Source: Halovenus halobia | GTDB taxonomy: Archaea > Halobacteriota > Halobacteria > Halobacteriales > Haloarculaceae | Reading direction: 5' to 3' | DNA: 64,000 nucleotides | Assembly (NCBI RefSeq): GCF_051414135.1 | Contig: NZ_JBLKOA010000006.1 | Span: 186,001 to 250,000, forward strand | Part shown: piece by piece, positions 50,892 to 59,104 of the stretch | Layout of the letters: each line of letters starts with the position of its first letter | Numbering within the stretch: position 1 is the stretch's first letter | Made by a program: the position numbers and the translations under genes | Notes under the pieces: generated by a model | The model's input: only the letters and a program-made list of their open reading frames with translations | Databases searched by the model: none | Told to the model about the DNA's origin: nothing

Positions 50892-51710
50892 ATGACTGCC
50901 ACAGGGGGAGGTCTCGACCGGCTTCGCCAGCCCGAATACACCGGAGAGAACCGGTGTTTGCCGTGTACCGTCGTAAACGCGATTATCGCCGTTGCCCTCG
51001 CCGGCGCAAGTGCAGCGGTGGGGTGGCTGCTCGCCGAACCGGTCGTGGGGGTTGCTGCAGGGGCAGGCGTTCTCGCCGTCTCCGTCGCAGCAATCTACTT
51101 CCGTGGCTATCTCGTCCCGGGCACGCCGGCGTTGACGAAACAGTACCTCCCGCGGCGCGTACTCGCGTGGTTTGGGAAAGCGCCCGAGCGGACGACTATC
51201 GACTCTGACCTCGACCCCGAGGCGGCACTGCTCAGCGCTGGGGCGCTCACACCGTGTGAGAACCAGGATGACCTCTGTCTCGACGACGAGTTCCGTGCCG
51301 AGTGGTACGACAACATCGACCGATTGGAGTCGGCGAACGCGGGCCGAGAGCGACTGCTCGATGTGCTCGGCCTCGACACTGGCTCGGTCGATTTTCAGGA
51401 CCACGGGGAAGCGTTTCGTGCCCGTGTCAACGGTAGCGTCGTCGGTCGCTGGGAGTCTGAAGCCGCCTTTCTTGCGGATGTCGCCGCCGCCGAGAACCTC
51501 GACGAGCGCATCGCAAACTGGGCGGCACTGTCGGTCCGGGAGCGAAGTCAACTGCTGAGTGGTCTGCGCATCTTCATCGATTCCTGTCCCGCCTGCGGTG
51601 GAACCCCCGAGTTCGGAACCGATACCGTCGAATCCTGCTGTAGTACGCACGAAGTCGCAGCGGTCTCCTGTGACGGCTGTGGTGCGCGACTGTTCGAGTC
51701 GGCAGTCTAA
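50892..51710 (+). CDS. Membrane protein with a C-terminal zinc-finger cluster
   Basis: 272 residues. A CLPC pair sits near 18-21 before two membrane helices (about 25-44 and 48-66), then a cytoplasmic domain with CENQDDLC and a C-terminal zinc cluster (CPACGG, SCCSTHE, CDGCG). It is divergent from nirK with 225 bp between starts, so it may be co-regulated, perhaps as an accessory factor, though no known partner matches. Its stop overlaps the GNAT gene stop (CTAA). Confidence 0.7.
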   Translation: MTATGGGLDRLRQPEYTGENRCLPCTVVNAIIAVALAGASAAVGWLLAEPVVGVAAGAGVLAVSVAAIYFRGYLVPGTPALTKQYLPRRVLAWFGKAPERTTIDSDLDPEAALLSAGALTPCENQDDLCLDDEFRAEWYDNIDRLESANAGRERLLDVLGLDTGSVDFQDHGEAFRARVNGSVVGRWESEAAFLADVAAAENLDERIANWAALSVRERSQLLSGLRIFIDSCPACGGTPEFGTDTVESCCSTHEVAAVSCDGCGARLFESAV

Positions 51711-52228
51711 GTTGGGCTATCGACAACCGACGGCAACTCACCGCCGTACTGCTCACAGATGCTCTCTTGCTCGGGTGGCAAGTCCCGCTCTCGAAACACG
51801 GCGAATCCCTCGCGATACCGCTCCACGTCGCAGTTGTCGGGGGCGTAACGCAACCGTAGTTCGGCGATGCCAGTCTGCTCGCCCGTGTACGCGAAGCCAG
51901 CGCGATAACAGGCCTCGTAGGCAATTGGATTGTTGACGGCAATTACGACCTGCTCGTACGTGTCGAGTTGCTCGGCGGTGAACCGCAGCAACTGTGGGCC
52001 AATGCCCTCGCCGCGGCGGTCTTCTCGGACGGTTACGTACCGGAGGTGGACGGTTTCCGGGTCGGCGGTATCCTCGCTGAACGCGACGGCTCCGAGCATG
52101 GCACCGTCCTCGCAGACGGCTGTCTTACCAGTACGTGACATGACGAACTTACCGGCGTAAGCAAACTGCTCGTGGTCGAGTCTGAGCGTCGGTCCATCGG
52201 CCTCGCTACCGAGGCACTCGAACTCCAT
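51707..52228 (-). CDS. GNAT-family N-acetyltransferase
   Basis: 173 residues. The acetyl-CoA-binding motif is REDRRGEGIGPQLLRF (R-x2-G-x-G/A pattern Q/R-x-x-G-x-G), with the typical VHLRYVTV strand before it and EQVVIAVNNPIAYEACYRAGF after it. The target is not clear. A C-terminal extension of about 45 residues follows the GNAT core. Start at 52,228 (MEFECLGSE). Confidence 0.82.
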   Translation of the reverse strand: MEFECLGSEADGPTLRLDHEQFAYAGKFVMSRTGKTAVCEDGAMLGAVAFSEDTADPETVHLRYVTVREDRRGEGIGPQLLRFTAEQLDTYEQVVIAVNNPIAYEACYRAGFAYTGEQTGIAELRLRYAPDNCDVERYREGFAVFRERDLPPEQESICEQYGGELPSVVDSPT

Positions 52229-52267
52229 ACAAAGGGGTGGGGGACACCGACGCAAATAGCTCCCGAC

Positions 52268-52438
52268 CTACCGAATGTCTTCGGCGGCGACTGCTACTGT
52301 CGACTGAATCCAGGCTTGATGATTCTCTCGGTCGTACACGACGTACTCTTCGTCGCCGATGTTCAACTCGGCGTACCGTTCTTGTTCGCCCTGGTCGACA
52401 GTCGCTTCGTCCGTATCGTCGGTTGCGTTGGTGCTCAT
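52268..52438 (-). CDS. Small acidic protein of 56 residues
   Basis: Reads MSTNATDDTDEATVDQGEQE, then RYAELNIGDEEYVVYDREN and HQAWIQSTVAVAAEDIR. The regular pattern, high acidity and lack of stops support a real gene in the gap between the GNAT and cyclodeaminase-like genes. No function known; it resembles conserved small haloarchaeal proteins. Confidence 0.65.
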   Translation of the reverse strand: MSTNATDDTDEATVDQGEQERYAELNIGDEEYVVYDRENHQAWIQSTVAVAAEDIR

Positions 52439-52561
52439 GGCTAGTCGGACGGGTCACCGTGCCCTTCCATGGCAACGTAACGCATACCGATATTAAAGCT
52501 CTCCTACCCGATTATCAAGACGAAAAACCGGACGCGCTCGTTGTGGTGGCTGCGGGACGGC

Positions 52562-52570
52562 TTTTTATAC
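52562..52570 (+). promoter_or_regulatory. TATA box of the cyclodeaminase-like gene
   Basis: TTTTTATAC sits 22-30 bases before the ATG at 52,592, matching a leaderless mRNA. Confidence 0.6.
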
Positions 52571-52591
52571 GGCCTCGCCGAACAGAGAGGT

Positions 52592-53584
52592 ATGACACTG
52601 TTCCTGCAGAGCGAGGAACTCGCACAGTTGGCAACACCAGCGGAGTATGTCGGTGTCGTGCGCGAAGGGTACCGACAGCGCGGTGAGGGGGCACAGGCAG
52701 AACCACGGACACGACTGAACAACGCCGACCCGCCGGGCTTTCTGACCGGCTATCTTGCCGTCCTTCCCGACACTGGCGCGATGGGCGGATACACCTACGC
52801 CGCCGGCTTCGGCCAACAGGACGCTCAGTTTGTCCTTCCACTGTTCGAGTACGGCAGCGGTGAACTGCTGGCGATTCTCGACGGCGCGAGCATGAACCCC
52901 TGGAAGACCGGCGCGGCGGGAGCCGTCGGTATCGACGAACTCGCCAGAGAAGACGCGACAGAACTTGGAATCATCGGCAGCGGTACGCAGGCCCGCGGCC
53001 AACTCCACGGGGCCGCCGCGGTTCGAGACCTCGACTCCGTCCGTGTCTTCTCGCCAACGACAGAAAACCGGGAAACCTTCGCTGCGGAGATGGACGACGA
53101 ACTCGACGCGACTGTCGAAGCCGTCGACACGACCGAACAGGCGGTCTCGGATGTAGACATCCTGGTCACGGCAACGACCTCACCCGAACCGGTCTTCGAC
53201 GGTGACGACCTCTCGCCGGGCACGCACGTCACCGCGATGGGCAGCTATCACCCGACGAACCACGAAGTCGACCCGACAACGGTCGCCCGCTCGAAGTACG
53301 TCCTCGATTTGGCTGGTCGAATCGACACCGACGCTGGCGCGTACCGAACGGCGCTGGACGACGGCGCTATCGAGGAGGGTCACATCCACGCCGAACTGGG
53401 CGAGGTTGTCGTCGGCGACGCTGCCGGCCGAGACTCAGACGACGAGATTACGCTGTTCGACAGTGGTGGCACCGCCGTCGAGACTGTCGCGGCGGCAAAA
53501 CTGCTGTACGACCGAGCGGTCGATGACGGACTCGGCCACGAACTCGAGATGTCTTCTGCGACCGAGGCGTTCCCGGGCCGCTAG
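52592..53584 (+). CDS. Ornithine cyclodeaminase / mu-crystallin family protein
   Basis: 330 residues. The family core is visible in ASMNPWKTGAAGAVGIDELARED, the Rossmann loop GIIGSGTQARGQL and the TATTSPEPVF and GTHVTAMGSYHPTNHEVD segments. It uses NAD(P) to deaminate or reduce amino acids such as ornithine, alanine or related imino acids. The exact substrate cannot be chosen. Its stop overlaps the presenilin-like gene stop (CTAG, 53,581-53,584). Confidence 0.87.
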   Translation: MTLFLQSEELAQLATPAEYVGVVREGYRQRGEGAQAEPRTRLNNADPPGFLTGYLAVLPDTGAMGGYTYAAGFGQQDAQFVLPLFEYGSGELLAILDGASMNPWKTGAAGAVGIDELAREDATELGIIGSGTQARGQLHGAAAVRDLDSVRVFSPTTENRETFAAEMDDELDATVEAVDTTEQAVSDVDILVTATTSPEPVFDGDDLSPGTHVTAMGSYHPTNHEVDPTTVARSKYVLDLAGRIDTDAGAYRTALDDGAIEEGHIHAELGEVVVGDAAGRDSDDEITLFDSGGTAVETVAAAKLLYDRAVDDGLGHELEMSSATEAFPGR

Positions 53585-54690
53585 AGGAAGCTTTCGAGGC
53601 CGAGCGCCTCAGCCAGTGTGAGGCCGCTGAACAACGCGCCAATCAGATAGCCAGCGATGGTGCCGCCGTTAAGCAGCGGGAGTCCGGCGTGCGCCCGACC
53701 CTTATGGACGAGCCACAACAGCACTGAGAGCCCGAGCAGTGTTCCGACCATTGCGGTTGCGGCCGGGAGCGTGGCGTTGATACCGAGTATCGAGACTGTC
53801 GGGCCAGTGTCGATGAAGAAGGCAGCGCTGGCGACGAGCACGGACGGAATCACCGCGTCGCCGAGGCCGATAAACAGCGCGTCGCGCTCGCCGCCGTCGA
53901 GTTCCTCTCGGACATCGTCGTCGAGCGCGTCGGCGTCGATGTCGGCGTCAGCGAGCGTCTCGTCGTCGAGGTCGCTCACTCGCTCCGGCCCCAGTTCGTT
54001 GAGCAGAGTCGCGTCGATTTCCTCGGGCTCGGTCGGCAGGTTGTCGTTGGACTCTTTCATCGTGTCCGGCGTTGGCTCTTCCAAGAAGGTATACGAGCGC
54101 GTCAGCGGGACGACGAAGACCACCGGCACGCGCATCTCCATCATCCCGGAAGCCAGCGTCAACATATGTTCGGTGCCGTAGACCGAGATGGCGTCGTAGA
54201 CAGCGAGCACGACGAGCAAGACGAGCGCGGGGAGAATCCCGAAGTTGATACCGAACAGCCCTGCGGAACCGATTCCCATGATAATCCCGGCAGTGTCGAT
54301 GACGTACCACTCCGGGTAGAGATACAGCGCCGCGCCGAGTCCGAGCGCGATTGCCAGTACGAGGACATCCTGTACCGGAATCCCGCCTGCCGTTCCGAGC
54401 GAGGGAACGAGCGCGTCGAAGACGAAAAACGTGACGTAGACACCGGCGAAGATGATGACAAGTCGGAGCACGTTCTGCCCGCCGTACTTGATAATGCCGA
54501 GCATCGCGGCCGTCGCGACGAGGATGCCGGCGATATAGGCGATACTAATCCCCGGATTGCTGGTGTCCTGTGTTCCCTGTAACCCCCCCTCGAGAAACGG
54601 TTCGACGAGTGCGAGCGCGCCGAGTTGCACAATAAAGAAGATGGCGAGAACCGCTCCGCTCGCGAGCAGTTGGCGCGTACGATGATCCAT
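53581..54690 (-). CDS. Presenilin-type intramembrane aspartyl protease
   Basis: 369 residues with about eight or nine membrane helices. Catalytic Asp in VLAVYDAISVYGT and Asp in FIGLGDAVIPS (GxGD), with a GLPLLNGG segment in the place of the PAL motif. Between helices 6 and 7 an acidic loop of about 80 residues (TPDTMKESNDNLPTEPEEIDA, then repeated DADIDADALDDDVREE) is typical of haloarchaeal members. It cuts membrane-embedded substrates; natural ones are unknown here. Confidence 0.88.
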   Translation of the reverse strand: MDHRTRQLLASGAVLAIFFIVQLGALALVEPFLEGGLQGTQDTSNPGISIAYIAGILVATAAMLGIIKYGGQNVLRLVIIFAGVYVTFFVFDALVPSLGTAGGIPVQDVLVLAIALGLGAALYLYPEWYVIDTAGIIMGIGSAGLFGINFGILPALVLLVVLAVYDAISVYGTEHMLTLASGMMEMRVPVVFVVPLTRSYTFLEEPTPDTMKESNDNLPTEPEEIDATLLNELGPERVSDLDDETLADADIDADALDDDVREELDGGERDALFIGLGDAVIPSVLVASAAFFIDTGPTVSILGINATLPAATAMVGTLLGLSVLLWLVHKGRAHAGLPLLNGGTIAGYLIGALFSGLTLAEALGLESFL

Positions 54691-54880
54691 ACCTGTCCCC
54701 TCGGTGCTCCCGTGTTTGAGGATTTCGAAACGAGCGTGTGTGAAGCGGCCGAACGGACAGATTCGACGGCGTTTTGCCCAGTATTGCGCCCGATTTCGCC
54801 TATTTTTCGGGAACGTAATGATTTTCCGGGTACATTCCTAGGAACAGCAAAGTCTAACCGGATGGACTCAAAATAGTGGA

Positions 54881-55273
54881 ATGATGCCAACAGTAGAATA
54901 CCTCAACTACGAAGTTGTCGACGACAACGACTGGGACATTTACGACGACAGCGTGTTCGACAAGGCCGCAGACGCCGGCCTCGACGACGAGGATTACGGT
55001 GAACTCGACGTCAACGAAGGCGAGTACATCCTCGAAGCAGCCGAAGCACAGGGGTACGACTGGCCGTTCTCGTGCCGCGCGGGGGCCTGTGCGAACTGTG
55101 CCGCAATCGTCCTCAATGGCGAAATCAACATGGACATGCAGCAGATCCTCTCCGACGAGGAAGTCGAAGACAAAAACGTTCGCCTGACCTGCATCGGGTC
55201 GGCCGAAACTGACGAGGTCCAGATCGTCTACAACGCGAAACACCTCGACTACCTGCAGAACCGCGTCATCTAA
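54881..55273 (+). CDS. 2Fe-2S ferredoxin, halophilic plant type
   Basis: 130 residues from the first of two adjacent ATGs. The cluster Cys are in SCRAGACANC (C-x4-C-x2-C) and TCIG about 40 residues later. The long acidic N-terminal insertion (DDNDWDIYDDSVFDKAADAGLDDED) is the hallmark of haloarchaeal ferredoxins, which accept electrons from 2-oxoacid oxidoreductases. No partner gene is adjacent. Confidence 0.95.
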   Translation: MMPTVEYLNYEVVDDNDWDIYDDSVFDKAADAGLDDEDYGELDVNEGEYILEAAEAQGYDWPFSCRAGACANCAAIVLNGEINMDMQQILSDEEVEDKNVRLTCIGSAETDEVQIVYNAKHLDYLQNRVI

Positions 55274-55286
55274 CTCACGACCGCCA

Positions 55287-55325
55287 GCGCTTTCAGAGCG
55301 CAGTACCGGTCGAAATCGCTTTTTA
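55287..55325 (+). terminator. Probable terminator of the ferredoxin gene
   Basis: A 5-bp stem GCGCT / AGCGC (55,287-55,301) is followed 19 bases later by the run GCTTTTTAC. T-runs mark archaeal transcript ends. Confidence 0.4.
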
Positions 55326-55384
55326 CAGACAGCTGTTTTCGGTAGCCAGCCGCACTCACAGTTCCTCTCTCAGTGACTCACAGC

Positions 55385-56365
55385 CTATAGGTGGTCGGCG
55401 ATATCCTCTGCGAAGTACGTAAGAATGAGGTCTGCACCGGCGCGTTTGATCGACAGCAGCGACTCGTAGGCCGTTGCTTCGAGGTCGAGCCAACCTTTCT
55501 CCGCGCCAGCGTGTAACATCGCGTACTCCCCAGAGACGTTGTACGCCGCGACCGGGTGGTCGAACTCTCGACGGATATCGGCGATCACATCCAGATATGG
55601 CAGTGCCGGCTTGATCATCAATACGTCGGCGCCCTGTTCGACATCCAGCATGACTTCTGTCCGTGCTTCGCGGGCGTTCGCGGGGTCCATCTGGTAGTGT
55701 CTGCGGTTCCCGAATTCCGGCGCGCCGTCGGCAGCGTCGCGGAACGGACCGTAGAACGCAGACTCGTATTTCGCCGCGTAGCTCATAATCGGGACGTGTT
55801 CGAAGCCCTCGGTGTCGAGTGCACCGCGGATGGCCCCGACCATTCCATCGATCATTCCGGAGGGGGCGACCATATCCGCACCCGCCTCGGCGTGCGAGAC
55901 GGCGATTCGCTCGAGCAGGTCCAGCGTCTCGTCGTTCTCGACGGTGACCGTCGGGTCCTCGCTCGCGCCGTCTTCGAGCACCCCGCAGTGGCCGTGGTCG
56001 GTGTACTCACAGAGACAGACATCGGTGATGACGTAAGCGTCTGTCTCGCTGGTGATACGGCGGGTCGCTTCCTGAACGACGCCGTCGTCAGCCCACGCCC
56101 GACTGCCGCGTTCGTCTTTGGACTCGGGAATGCCGAAGAGAATGATGGCCTCGACGCCAGTCTCGCGAATCTCCTCCACGCGGGCAACAGCCTCCGACAC
56201 CGGGACGCGTTCGTGGCCCGGCATCGACTCGATGGGCTGGCGACTGTCTGTCGTTGCGTCGACGAACACCGGGGCGATCAAGTCGCTCGCGGCGAGTTCG
56301 GTTTCCCGAACGAGCGGGCGAATGCCGTCGGTCCGCAGGCGACGGGGTCGCTGTGTCAGGTCCAT
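55385..56365 (-). CDS. hemB: Delta-aminolevulinic acid dehydratase (porphobilinogen synthase)
   Basis: 326 residues. Joins two 5-aminolevulinate molecules into porphobilinogen. The zinc Cys cluster is CLCEYTDHGHCG, and the two active-site lysines are in SYAAKYESAFYGPFRDA and LMIKPALPYLD. Length is normal. The ATG at 56,365 is chosen since upstream sequence encodes another gene's region (56,445 onward in the other direction). The heme pathway is consistent with nirK-type respiration nearby only in a general sense. Confidence 0.96.
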   Translation of the reverse strand: MDLTQRPRRLRTDGIRPLVRETELAASDLIAPVFVDATTDSRQPIESMPGHERVPVSEAVARVEEIRETGVEAIILFGIPESKDERGSRAWADDGVVQEATRRITSETDAYVITDVCLCEYTDHGHCGVLEDGASEDPTVTVENDETLDLLERIAVSHAEAGADMVAPSGMIDGMVGAIRGALDTEGFEHVPIMSYAAKYESAFYGPFRDAADGAPEFGNRRHYQMDPANAREARTEVMLDVEQGADVLMIKPALPYLDVIADIRREFDHPVAAYNVSGEYAMLHAGAEKGWLDLEATAYESLLSIKRAGADLILTYFAEDIADHL

Positions 56366-56411
56366 ACTCGTCGTTGCTCGGGCGGCGACAAAGCCGTGTC
56401 GTTCGTCCCGA

Positions 56412-56419
56412 GGTTTATC
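56412..56419. promoter_or_regulatory. Shared TATA-like site between hemB and the membrane gene at 56,445
   Basis: GGTTTATC at 56,412-56,419 lies about 29 bases before the ATG at 56,445. On the other strand (GATAAACC) it lies 47-54 bases before hemB, so it may serve both. Confidence 0.45.
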
Positions 56420-56444
56420 TATGGAAACGGGACCAGCCCGCGGT

Positions 56445-56960
56445 ATGAGTCGACACGACCGACCGAACGGGACACATGGACAGCAGCAATCAGAGACCCA
56501 CCACTCACAGCACAACAGTTCTGGGGCCAGCGCACAGCACCGCTCCCGTCAACAGACTCCATCGCAGACCGCCGCCTCGTCGCCCTCGGTGGGCTTTCGG
56601 CTCGTCTCTGCGCTGTTCGCAACCACAGGCGTTGTCATGCTCGCTGCTGGCGCTGTGTTGTTCGACAGTGCGAGTAGCGTTTCGGCGGTGTTCGGTCCAG
56701 CGGGGACAGCTGTCCTCGTGATTGCTGTGGCATTTGGCGGGTTCGGACTCACGAACCTGCTGGCCGGCTACGGGACCTGGCGGTTCCGGGCGTGGGGCCG
56801 CAAACTGGGGCTGTTCGTCTCCGGCAGCGCCACAGTCGGCAGCCTGTTCATGCTCGTCGCTGCCGGGCCGGTCGGACTTCCAAGCCTCGCGCTCAACGCC
56901 GGTACTGCGTGGTATCTCTACGAAAATGATGGAGCGTACGCCCGCTGGGGCCGGGCGTAA
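56445..56960 (+). CDS. Membrane protein with a polar N-terminus
   Basis: 171 residues. About 50 residues of Gln/His/Ser-rich N-terminus (NGTHGQQQSETHHSQHNSS) precede four membrane helices at about 52-72, 86-104, 115-133 and 137-155. Ends in a short basic tail. The N-terminal composition is unusual for a haloarchaeal protein, being neutral. The stop lies next to the convergent hydrolase gene. Function unknown. Confidence 0.65.
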   Translation: MSRHDRPNGTHGQQQSETHHSQHNSSGASAQHRSRQQTPSQTAASSPSVGFRLVSALFATTGVVMLAAGAVLFDSASSVSAVFGPAGTAVLVIAVAFGGFGLTNLLAGYGTWRFRAWGRKLGLFVSGSATVGSLFMLVAAGPVGLPSLALNAGTAWYLYENDGAYARWGRA

Positions 56961-57503
56961 TCAGGCTGGATTGACCCGCCGAAGCAGCGGTGCAAGCCCC
57001 GGGTAGCCGTCGGCCCGCCAGACGGCCAGCGCGACTGCGAGCAACACGAACTCGGTGAGAAAGTACGGCTCGCCGAGTGAGTCACGCAAGAGGCCGAGCA
57101 CCGTCGGTGCGCCTTCACCAGAGACGCCGCCCGGTGAGAGCAACGGCCAGACTAGCCCTTCCCACGGGGTCTCTGGGTCCCAGAGAATCGGCAGCGCGTC
57201 GAGCAGCGTATGCGAGATAACGCCGATACTGAAGGCGACGCCGTACTCCTCGACACCGTTCCGGCGGGCGACGAGGTAGACCAGCGCCGACAGCGGTACG
57301 AGGAAAAACAGCGAGTGCGCGAGCGTCCGCCCGCCCGGCAAGACACCGAGATACCACGCCAGCGGTTTGTCGATCAAATCAGGTACCAGCGCGGCAAACC
57401 CAACGACGACTGTCGCAGCGTGGCCCGGTGACTCGTCCTGCCGGGAGCGCGTCGAGAGCGCGTACAATAGATAGGCGGCGGAGGCGTGTCCAATCGGCCA
57501 CAT
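56961..57503 (-). CDS. YdjM/DUF457-type membrane-bound metal-dependent hydrolase
   Basis: 180 residues, about four or five helices. It starts MWPIGHASAAYLLYAL and has GGRTLAHSLFFLVP and ISHTLLDALPILWDPETP: the conserved His and Asp residues of the family (GHxxxA, H-S, HxxxD) that would bind a metal. The family is widely called LexA-regulated or metal-dependent hydrolase, but the natural reaction is unknown. Follows the MFS transporter on the same strand at 46 bp. Confidence 0.82.
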   Translation of the reverse strand: MWPIGHASAAYLLYALSTRSRQDESPGHAATVVVGFAALVPDLIDKPLAWYLGVLPGGRTLAHSLFFLVPLSALVYLVARRNGVEEYGVAFSIGVISHTLLDALPILWDPETPWEGLVWPLLSPGGVSGEGAPTVLGLLRDSLGEPYFLTEFVLLAVALAVWRADGYPGLAPLLRRVNPA

Positions 57504-57548
57504 ACCACTCTCTGACCAGCCAGTGAATAAATGCCGTCCGGTTCCCGG

Positions 57549-58742
57549 TCAGCGTCCGCCCGCGGGAAGGTAGCCCCGCCAGTGCAACACTGCGAGGACG
57601 ATGACGACACCGCCAAGCCCGGCGGCAAGTGACTGAAACGTCTGGGTGTAGGCTGCGCCACGGCTGACGGCAGTTCCGACAGTGCCGGACCCAAGCGCCT
57701 GCGCGACCATCATCACCGCTGAGTAGAGAGCGTAGGCACTTGCACGGTGCTGGTCGGGAAGCGAATCGAGCATGTACGTGTCCATCGCTGGAAACAGCGA
57801 ATGGATGCTGTAGCCGACCAAGAGGCTGGTCGCCGCGAGCGCGAGCAGTCCGTCGACAACGGTGAGCAGGAGGACACTCAGCGTGAAACTGCCGACAATC
57901 GACAACAACAGCGGGACATAGGGCACCCGGTCGGCAAGCCAGCCAGTGACGACGAAGGCAGGCACGCCCGCGCCAAACATGGCCGACAGCAACAGGCGAC
58001 CGGTCGCCGGGTCGACGCCTTTCGCGACGGTCAGATAGTCGCCGTAGAGGTTGAACAGCGCGTTCCAGAGAAACCCCGTCGTGGCGATGAACGCGATGCC
58101 AGTGAGGATAATTGGCCACTGTGCCCGGCCAGCCGTCAGGAGACTTCTGTCGTCGAGGCCGGCCTCGGGCAGGGTCGTCCGTCGGGCTGCGACAACCAGT
58201 CCAGCTGTTCCGAGGGCGGCGACGACTGCAATCGCCGCGAAGGCACTCCGCCAGGAGCCAACAATGAGGACGGCACTCACCACCAGCGGTGCGGCGACAG
58301 CGGCAATCTGGCTGGCAGTGCCGTGGAGGCCAAGTGCCGTTCCGACACGGCTGGGGAAGAGTTCGCTCACCAGGGGATTTGCCGCGATGAAGTAACTCCC
58401 ACTGGCCAGCCCCATCAGGAAGGCCCCGAGGGTGAGGTGCGCGACCGAGCCAGCTATTGCAGTGAATGCGGATGTCAGCACCAGCGACCCGCCGGTCGCG
58501 GCGATGACGTGATGGCGCTGGAATCGGGTCAACAGCAATCCGGTCGGGGCTCGCGGGGCGGCACTGCCGAGCCACGCGGCGCTGGTGACGATCCCGAGCG
58601 CGGCGGCAGAGACACCAAATTCGGCAGCGACTGGCTGCAACAGCGGTGCAAAGATCACCCGCGCGAGGTTGACCAGAAACACCAGCACACACAGCGAGCC
58701 GAACAGTTCACGGCGGGACACGCCTGTCGCTCTGGTCGCCAT
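57549..58742 (-). CDS. MFS transporter
   Basis: 397 residues with about twelve membrane helices. After the first helix (LFGSLCVLVFLVNLARVIFAPL) and PVAAEFGVSAAALGIVTSAAWLG, the conserved loop (PTGLLLTRFQRHHVIA) has the G-x3-D/R-x-x-G/R pattern of the family. The loop between helices 6 and 7 is short and mildly charged. Substrate not predictable. Its start (58,742) is 72 bp from the divergent rpl40e gene. I chose MATRATGVSRREL over a longer upstream reading that would cover rpl40e. Confidence 0.87.
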   Translation of the reverse strand: MATRATGVSRRELFGSLCVLVFLVNLARVIFAPLLQPVAAEFGVSAAALGIVTSAAWLGSAAPRAPTGLLLTRFQRHHVIAATGGSLVLTSAFTAIAGSVAHLTLGAFLMGLASGSYFIAANPLVSELFPSRVGTALGLHGTASQIAAVAAPLVVSAVLIVGSWRSAFAAIAVVAALGTAGLVVAARRTTLPEAGLDDRSLLTAGRAQWPIILTGIAFIATTGFLWNALFNLYGDYLTVAKGVDPATGRLLLSAMFGAGVPAFVVTGWLADRVPYVPLLLSIVGSFTLSVLLLTVVDGLLALAATSLLVGYSIHSLFPAMDTYMLDSLPDQHRASAYALYSAVMMVAQALGSGTVGTAVSRGAAYTQTFQSLAAGLGGVVIVLAVLHWRGYLPAGGR

Positions 58743-58814
58743 CGAGTTGAGCGATTCGACTCGTGGCGACGCTGAGAAGGAAACCGTTAACAACTCCGGG
58801 ACCAGAGCGTCAGT

Positions 58815-58964
58815 ATGGCCAGTTTCGAGAAAGCAGAGGATCGTATCTTCAGCAAACAGATCTGTATGCGGTGTAACGCGCGAAACCCACAGCGACGCGA
58901 GTCCTGCCGAAAATGCGGCTACGGCAATCTCCGCCCGAAAGCCCGCGAAACCCGCAGCGCCTGA
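58815..58964 (+). CDS. rpl40e: 50S ribosomal protein L40e
   Basis: 49 residues. The zinc-binding arrangement is C-x2-C (ICMRCNARN) and C-x2-C (SCRKCGYGN), with the family start MASFEKAEDRIF. Small size, basic content and clean ends make it reliable. Confidence 0.95.
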   Translation: MASFEKAEDRIFSKQICMRCNARNPQRRESCRKCGYGNLRPKARETRSA

Positions 58965-59074
58965 GGTTGTTTTCTCTCTGTTTTGCCCACCGACCAACAG
59001 CGCCGTAGCTGTCGCTGCCGTCACTGACAACTGCACCCGAGACCACTTGTTGCCATCTGCTGGTGTTAGGCACC
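58965..59074 (+). other. Spacer between rpl40e and the structured RNA promoter
   Basis: Mostly unremarkable. A T-rich run (GGTTGTTTTCTCTCTGTTTTG) starts just after the rpl40e stop, at about 58,965, and is a likely transcript end. No gene seen. Confidence 0.4.
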
Positions 59075-59085
59075 AAATATATATG
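59075..59085 (+). promoter_or_regulatory. TATA box of the structured RNA
   Basis: AAATATATATG is the strongest TATA-like run in the area. The predicted start of transcription is near 59,105, which begins the structured region. Confidence 0.6.
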
Positions 59086-59104
59086 CCGGGGAGTTCAAGA
59101 ACTG

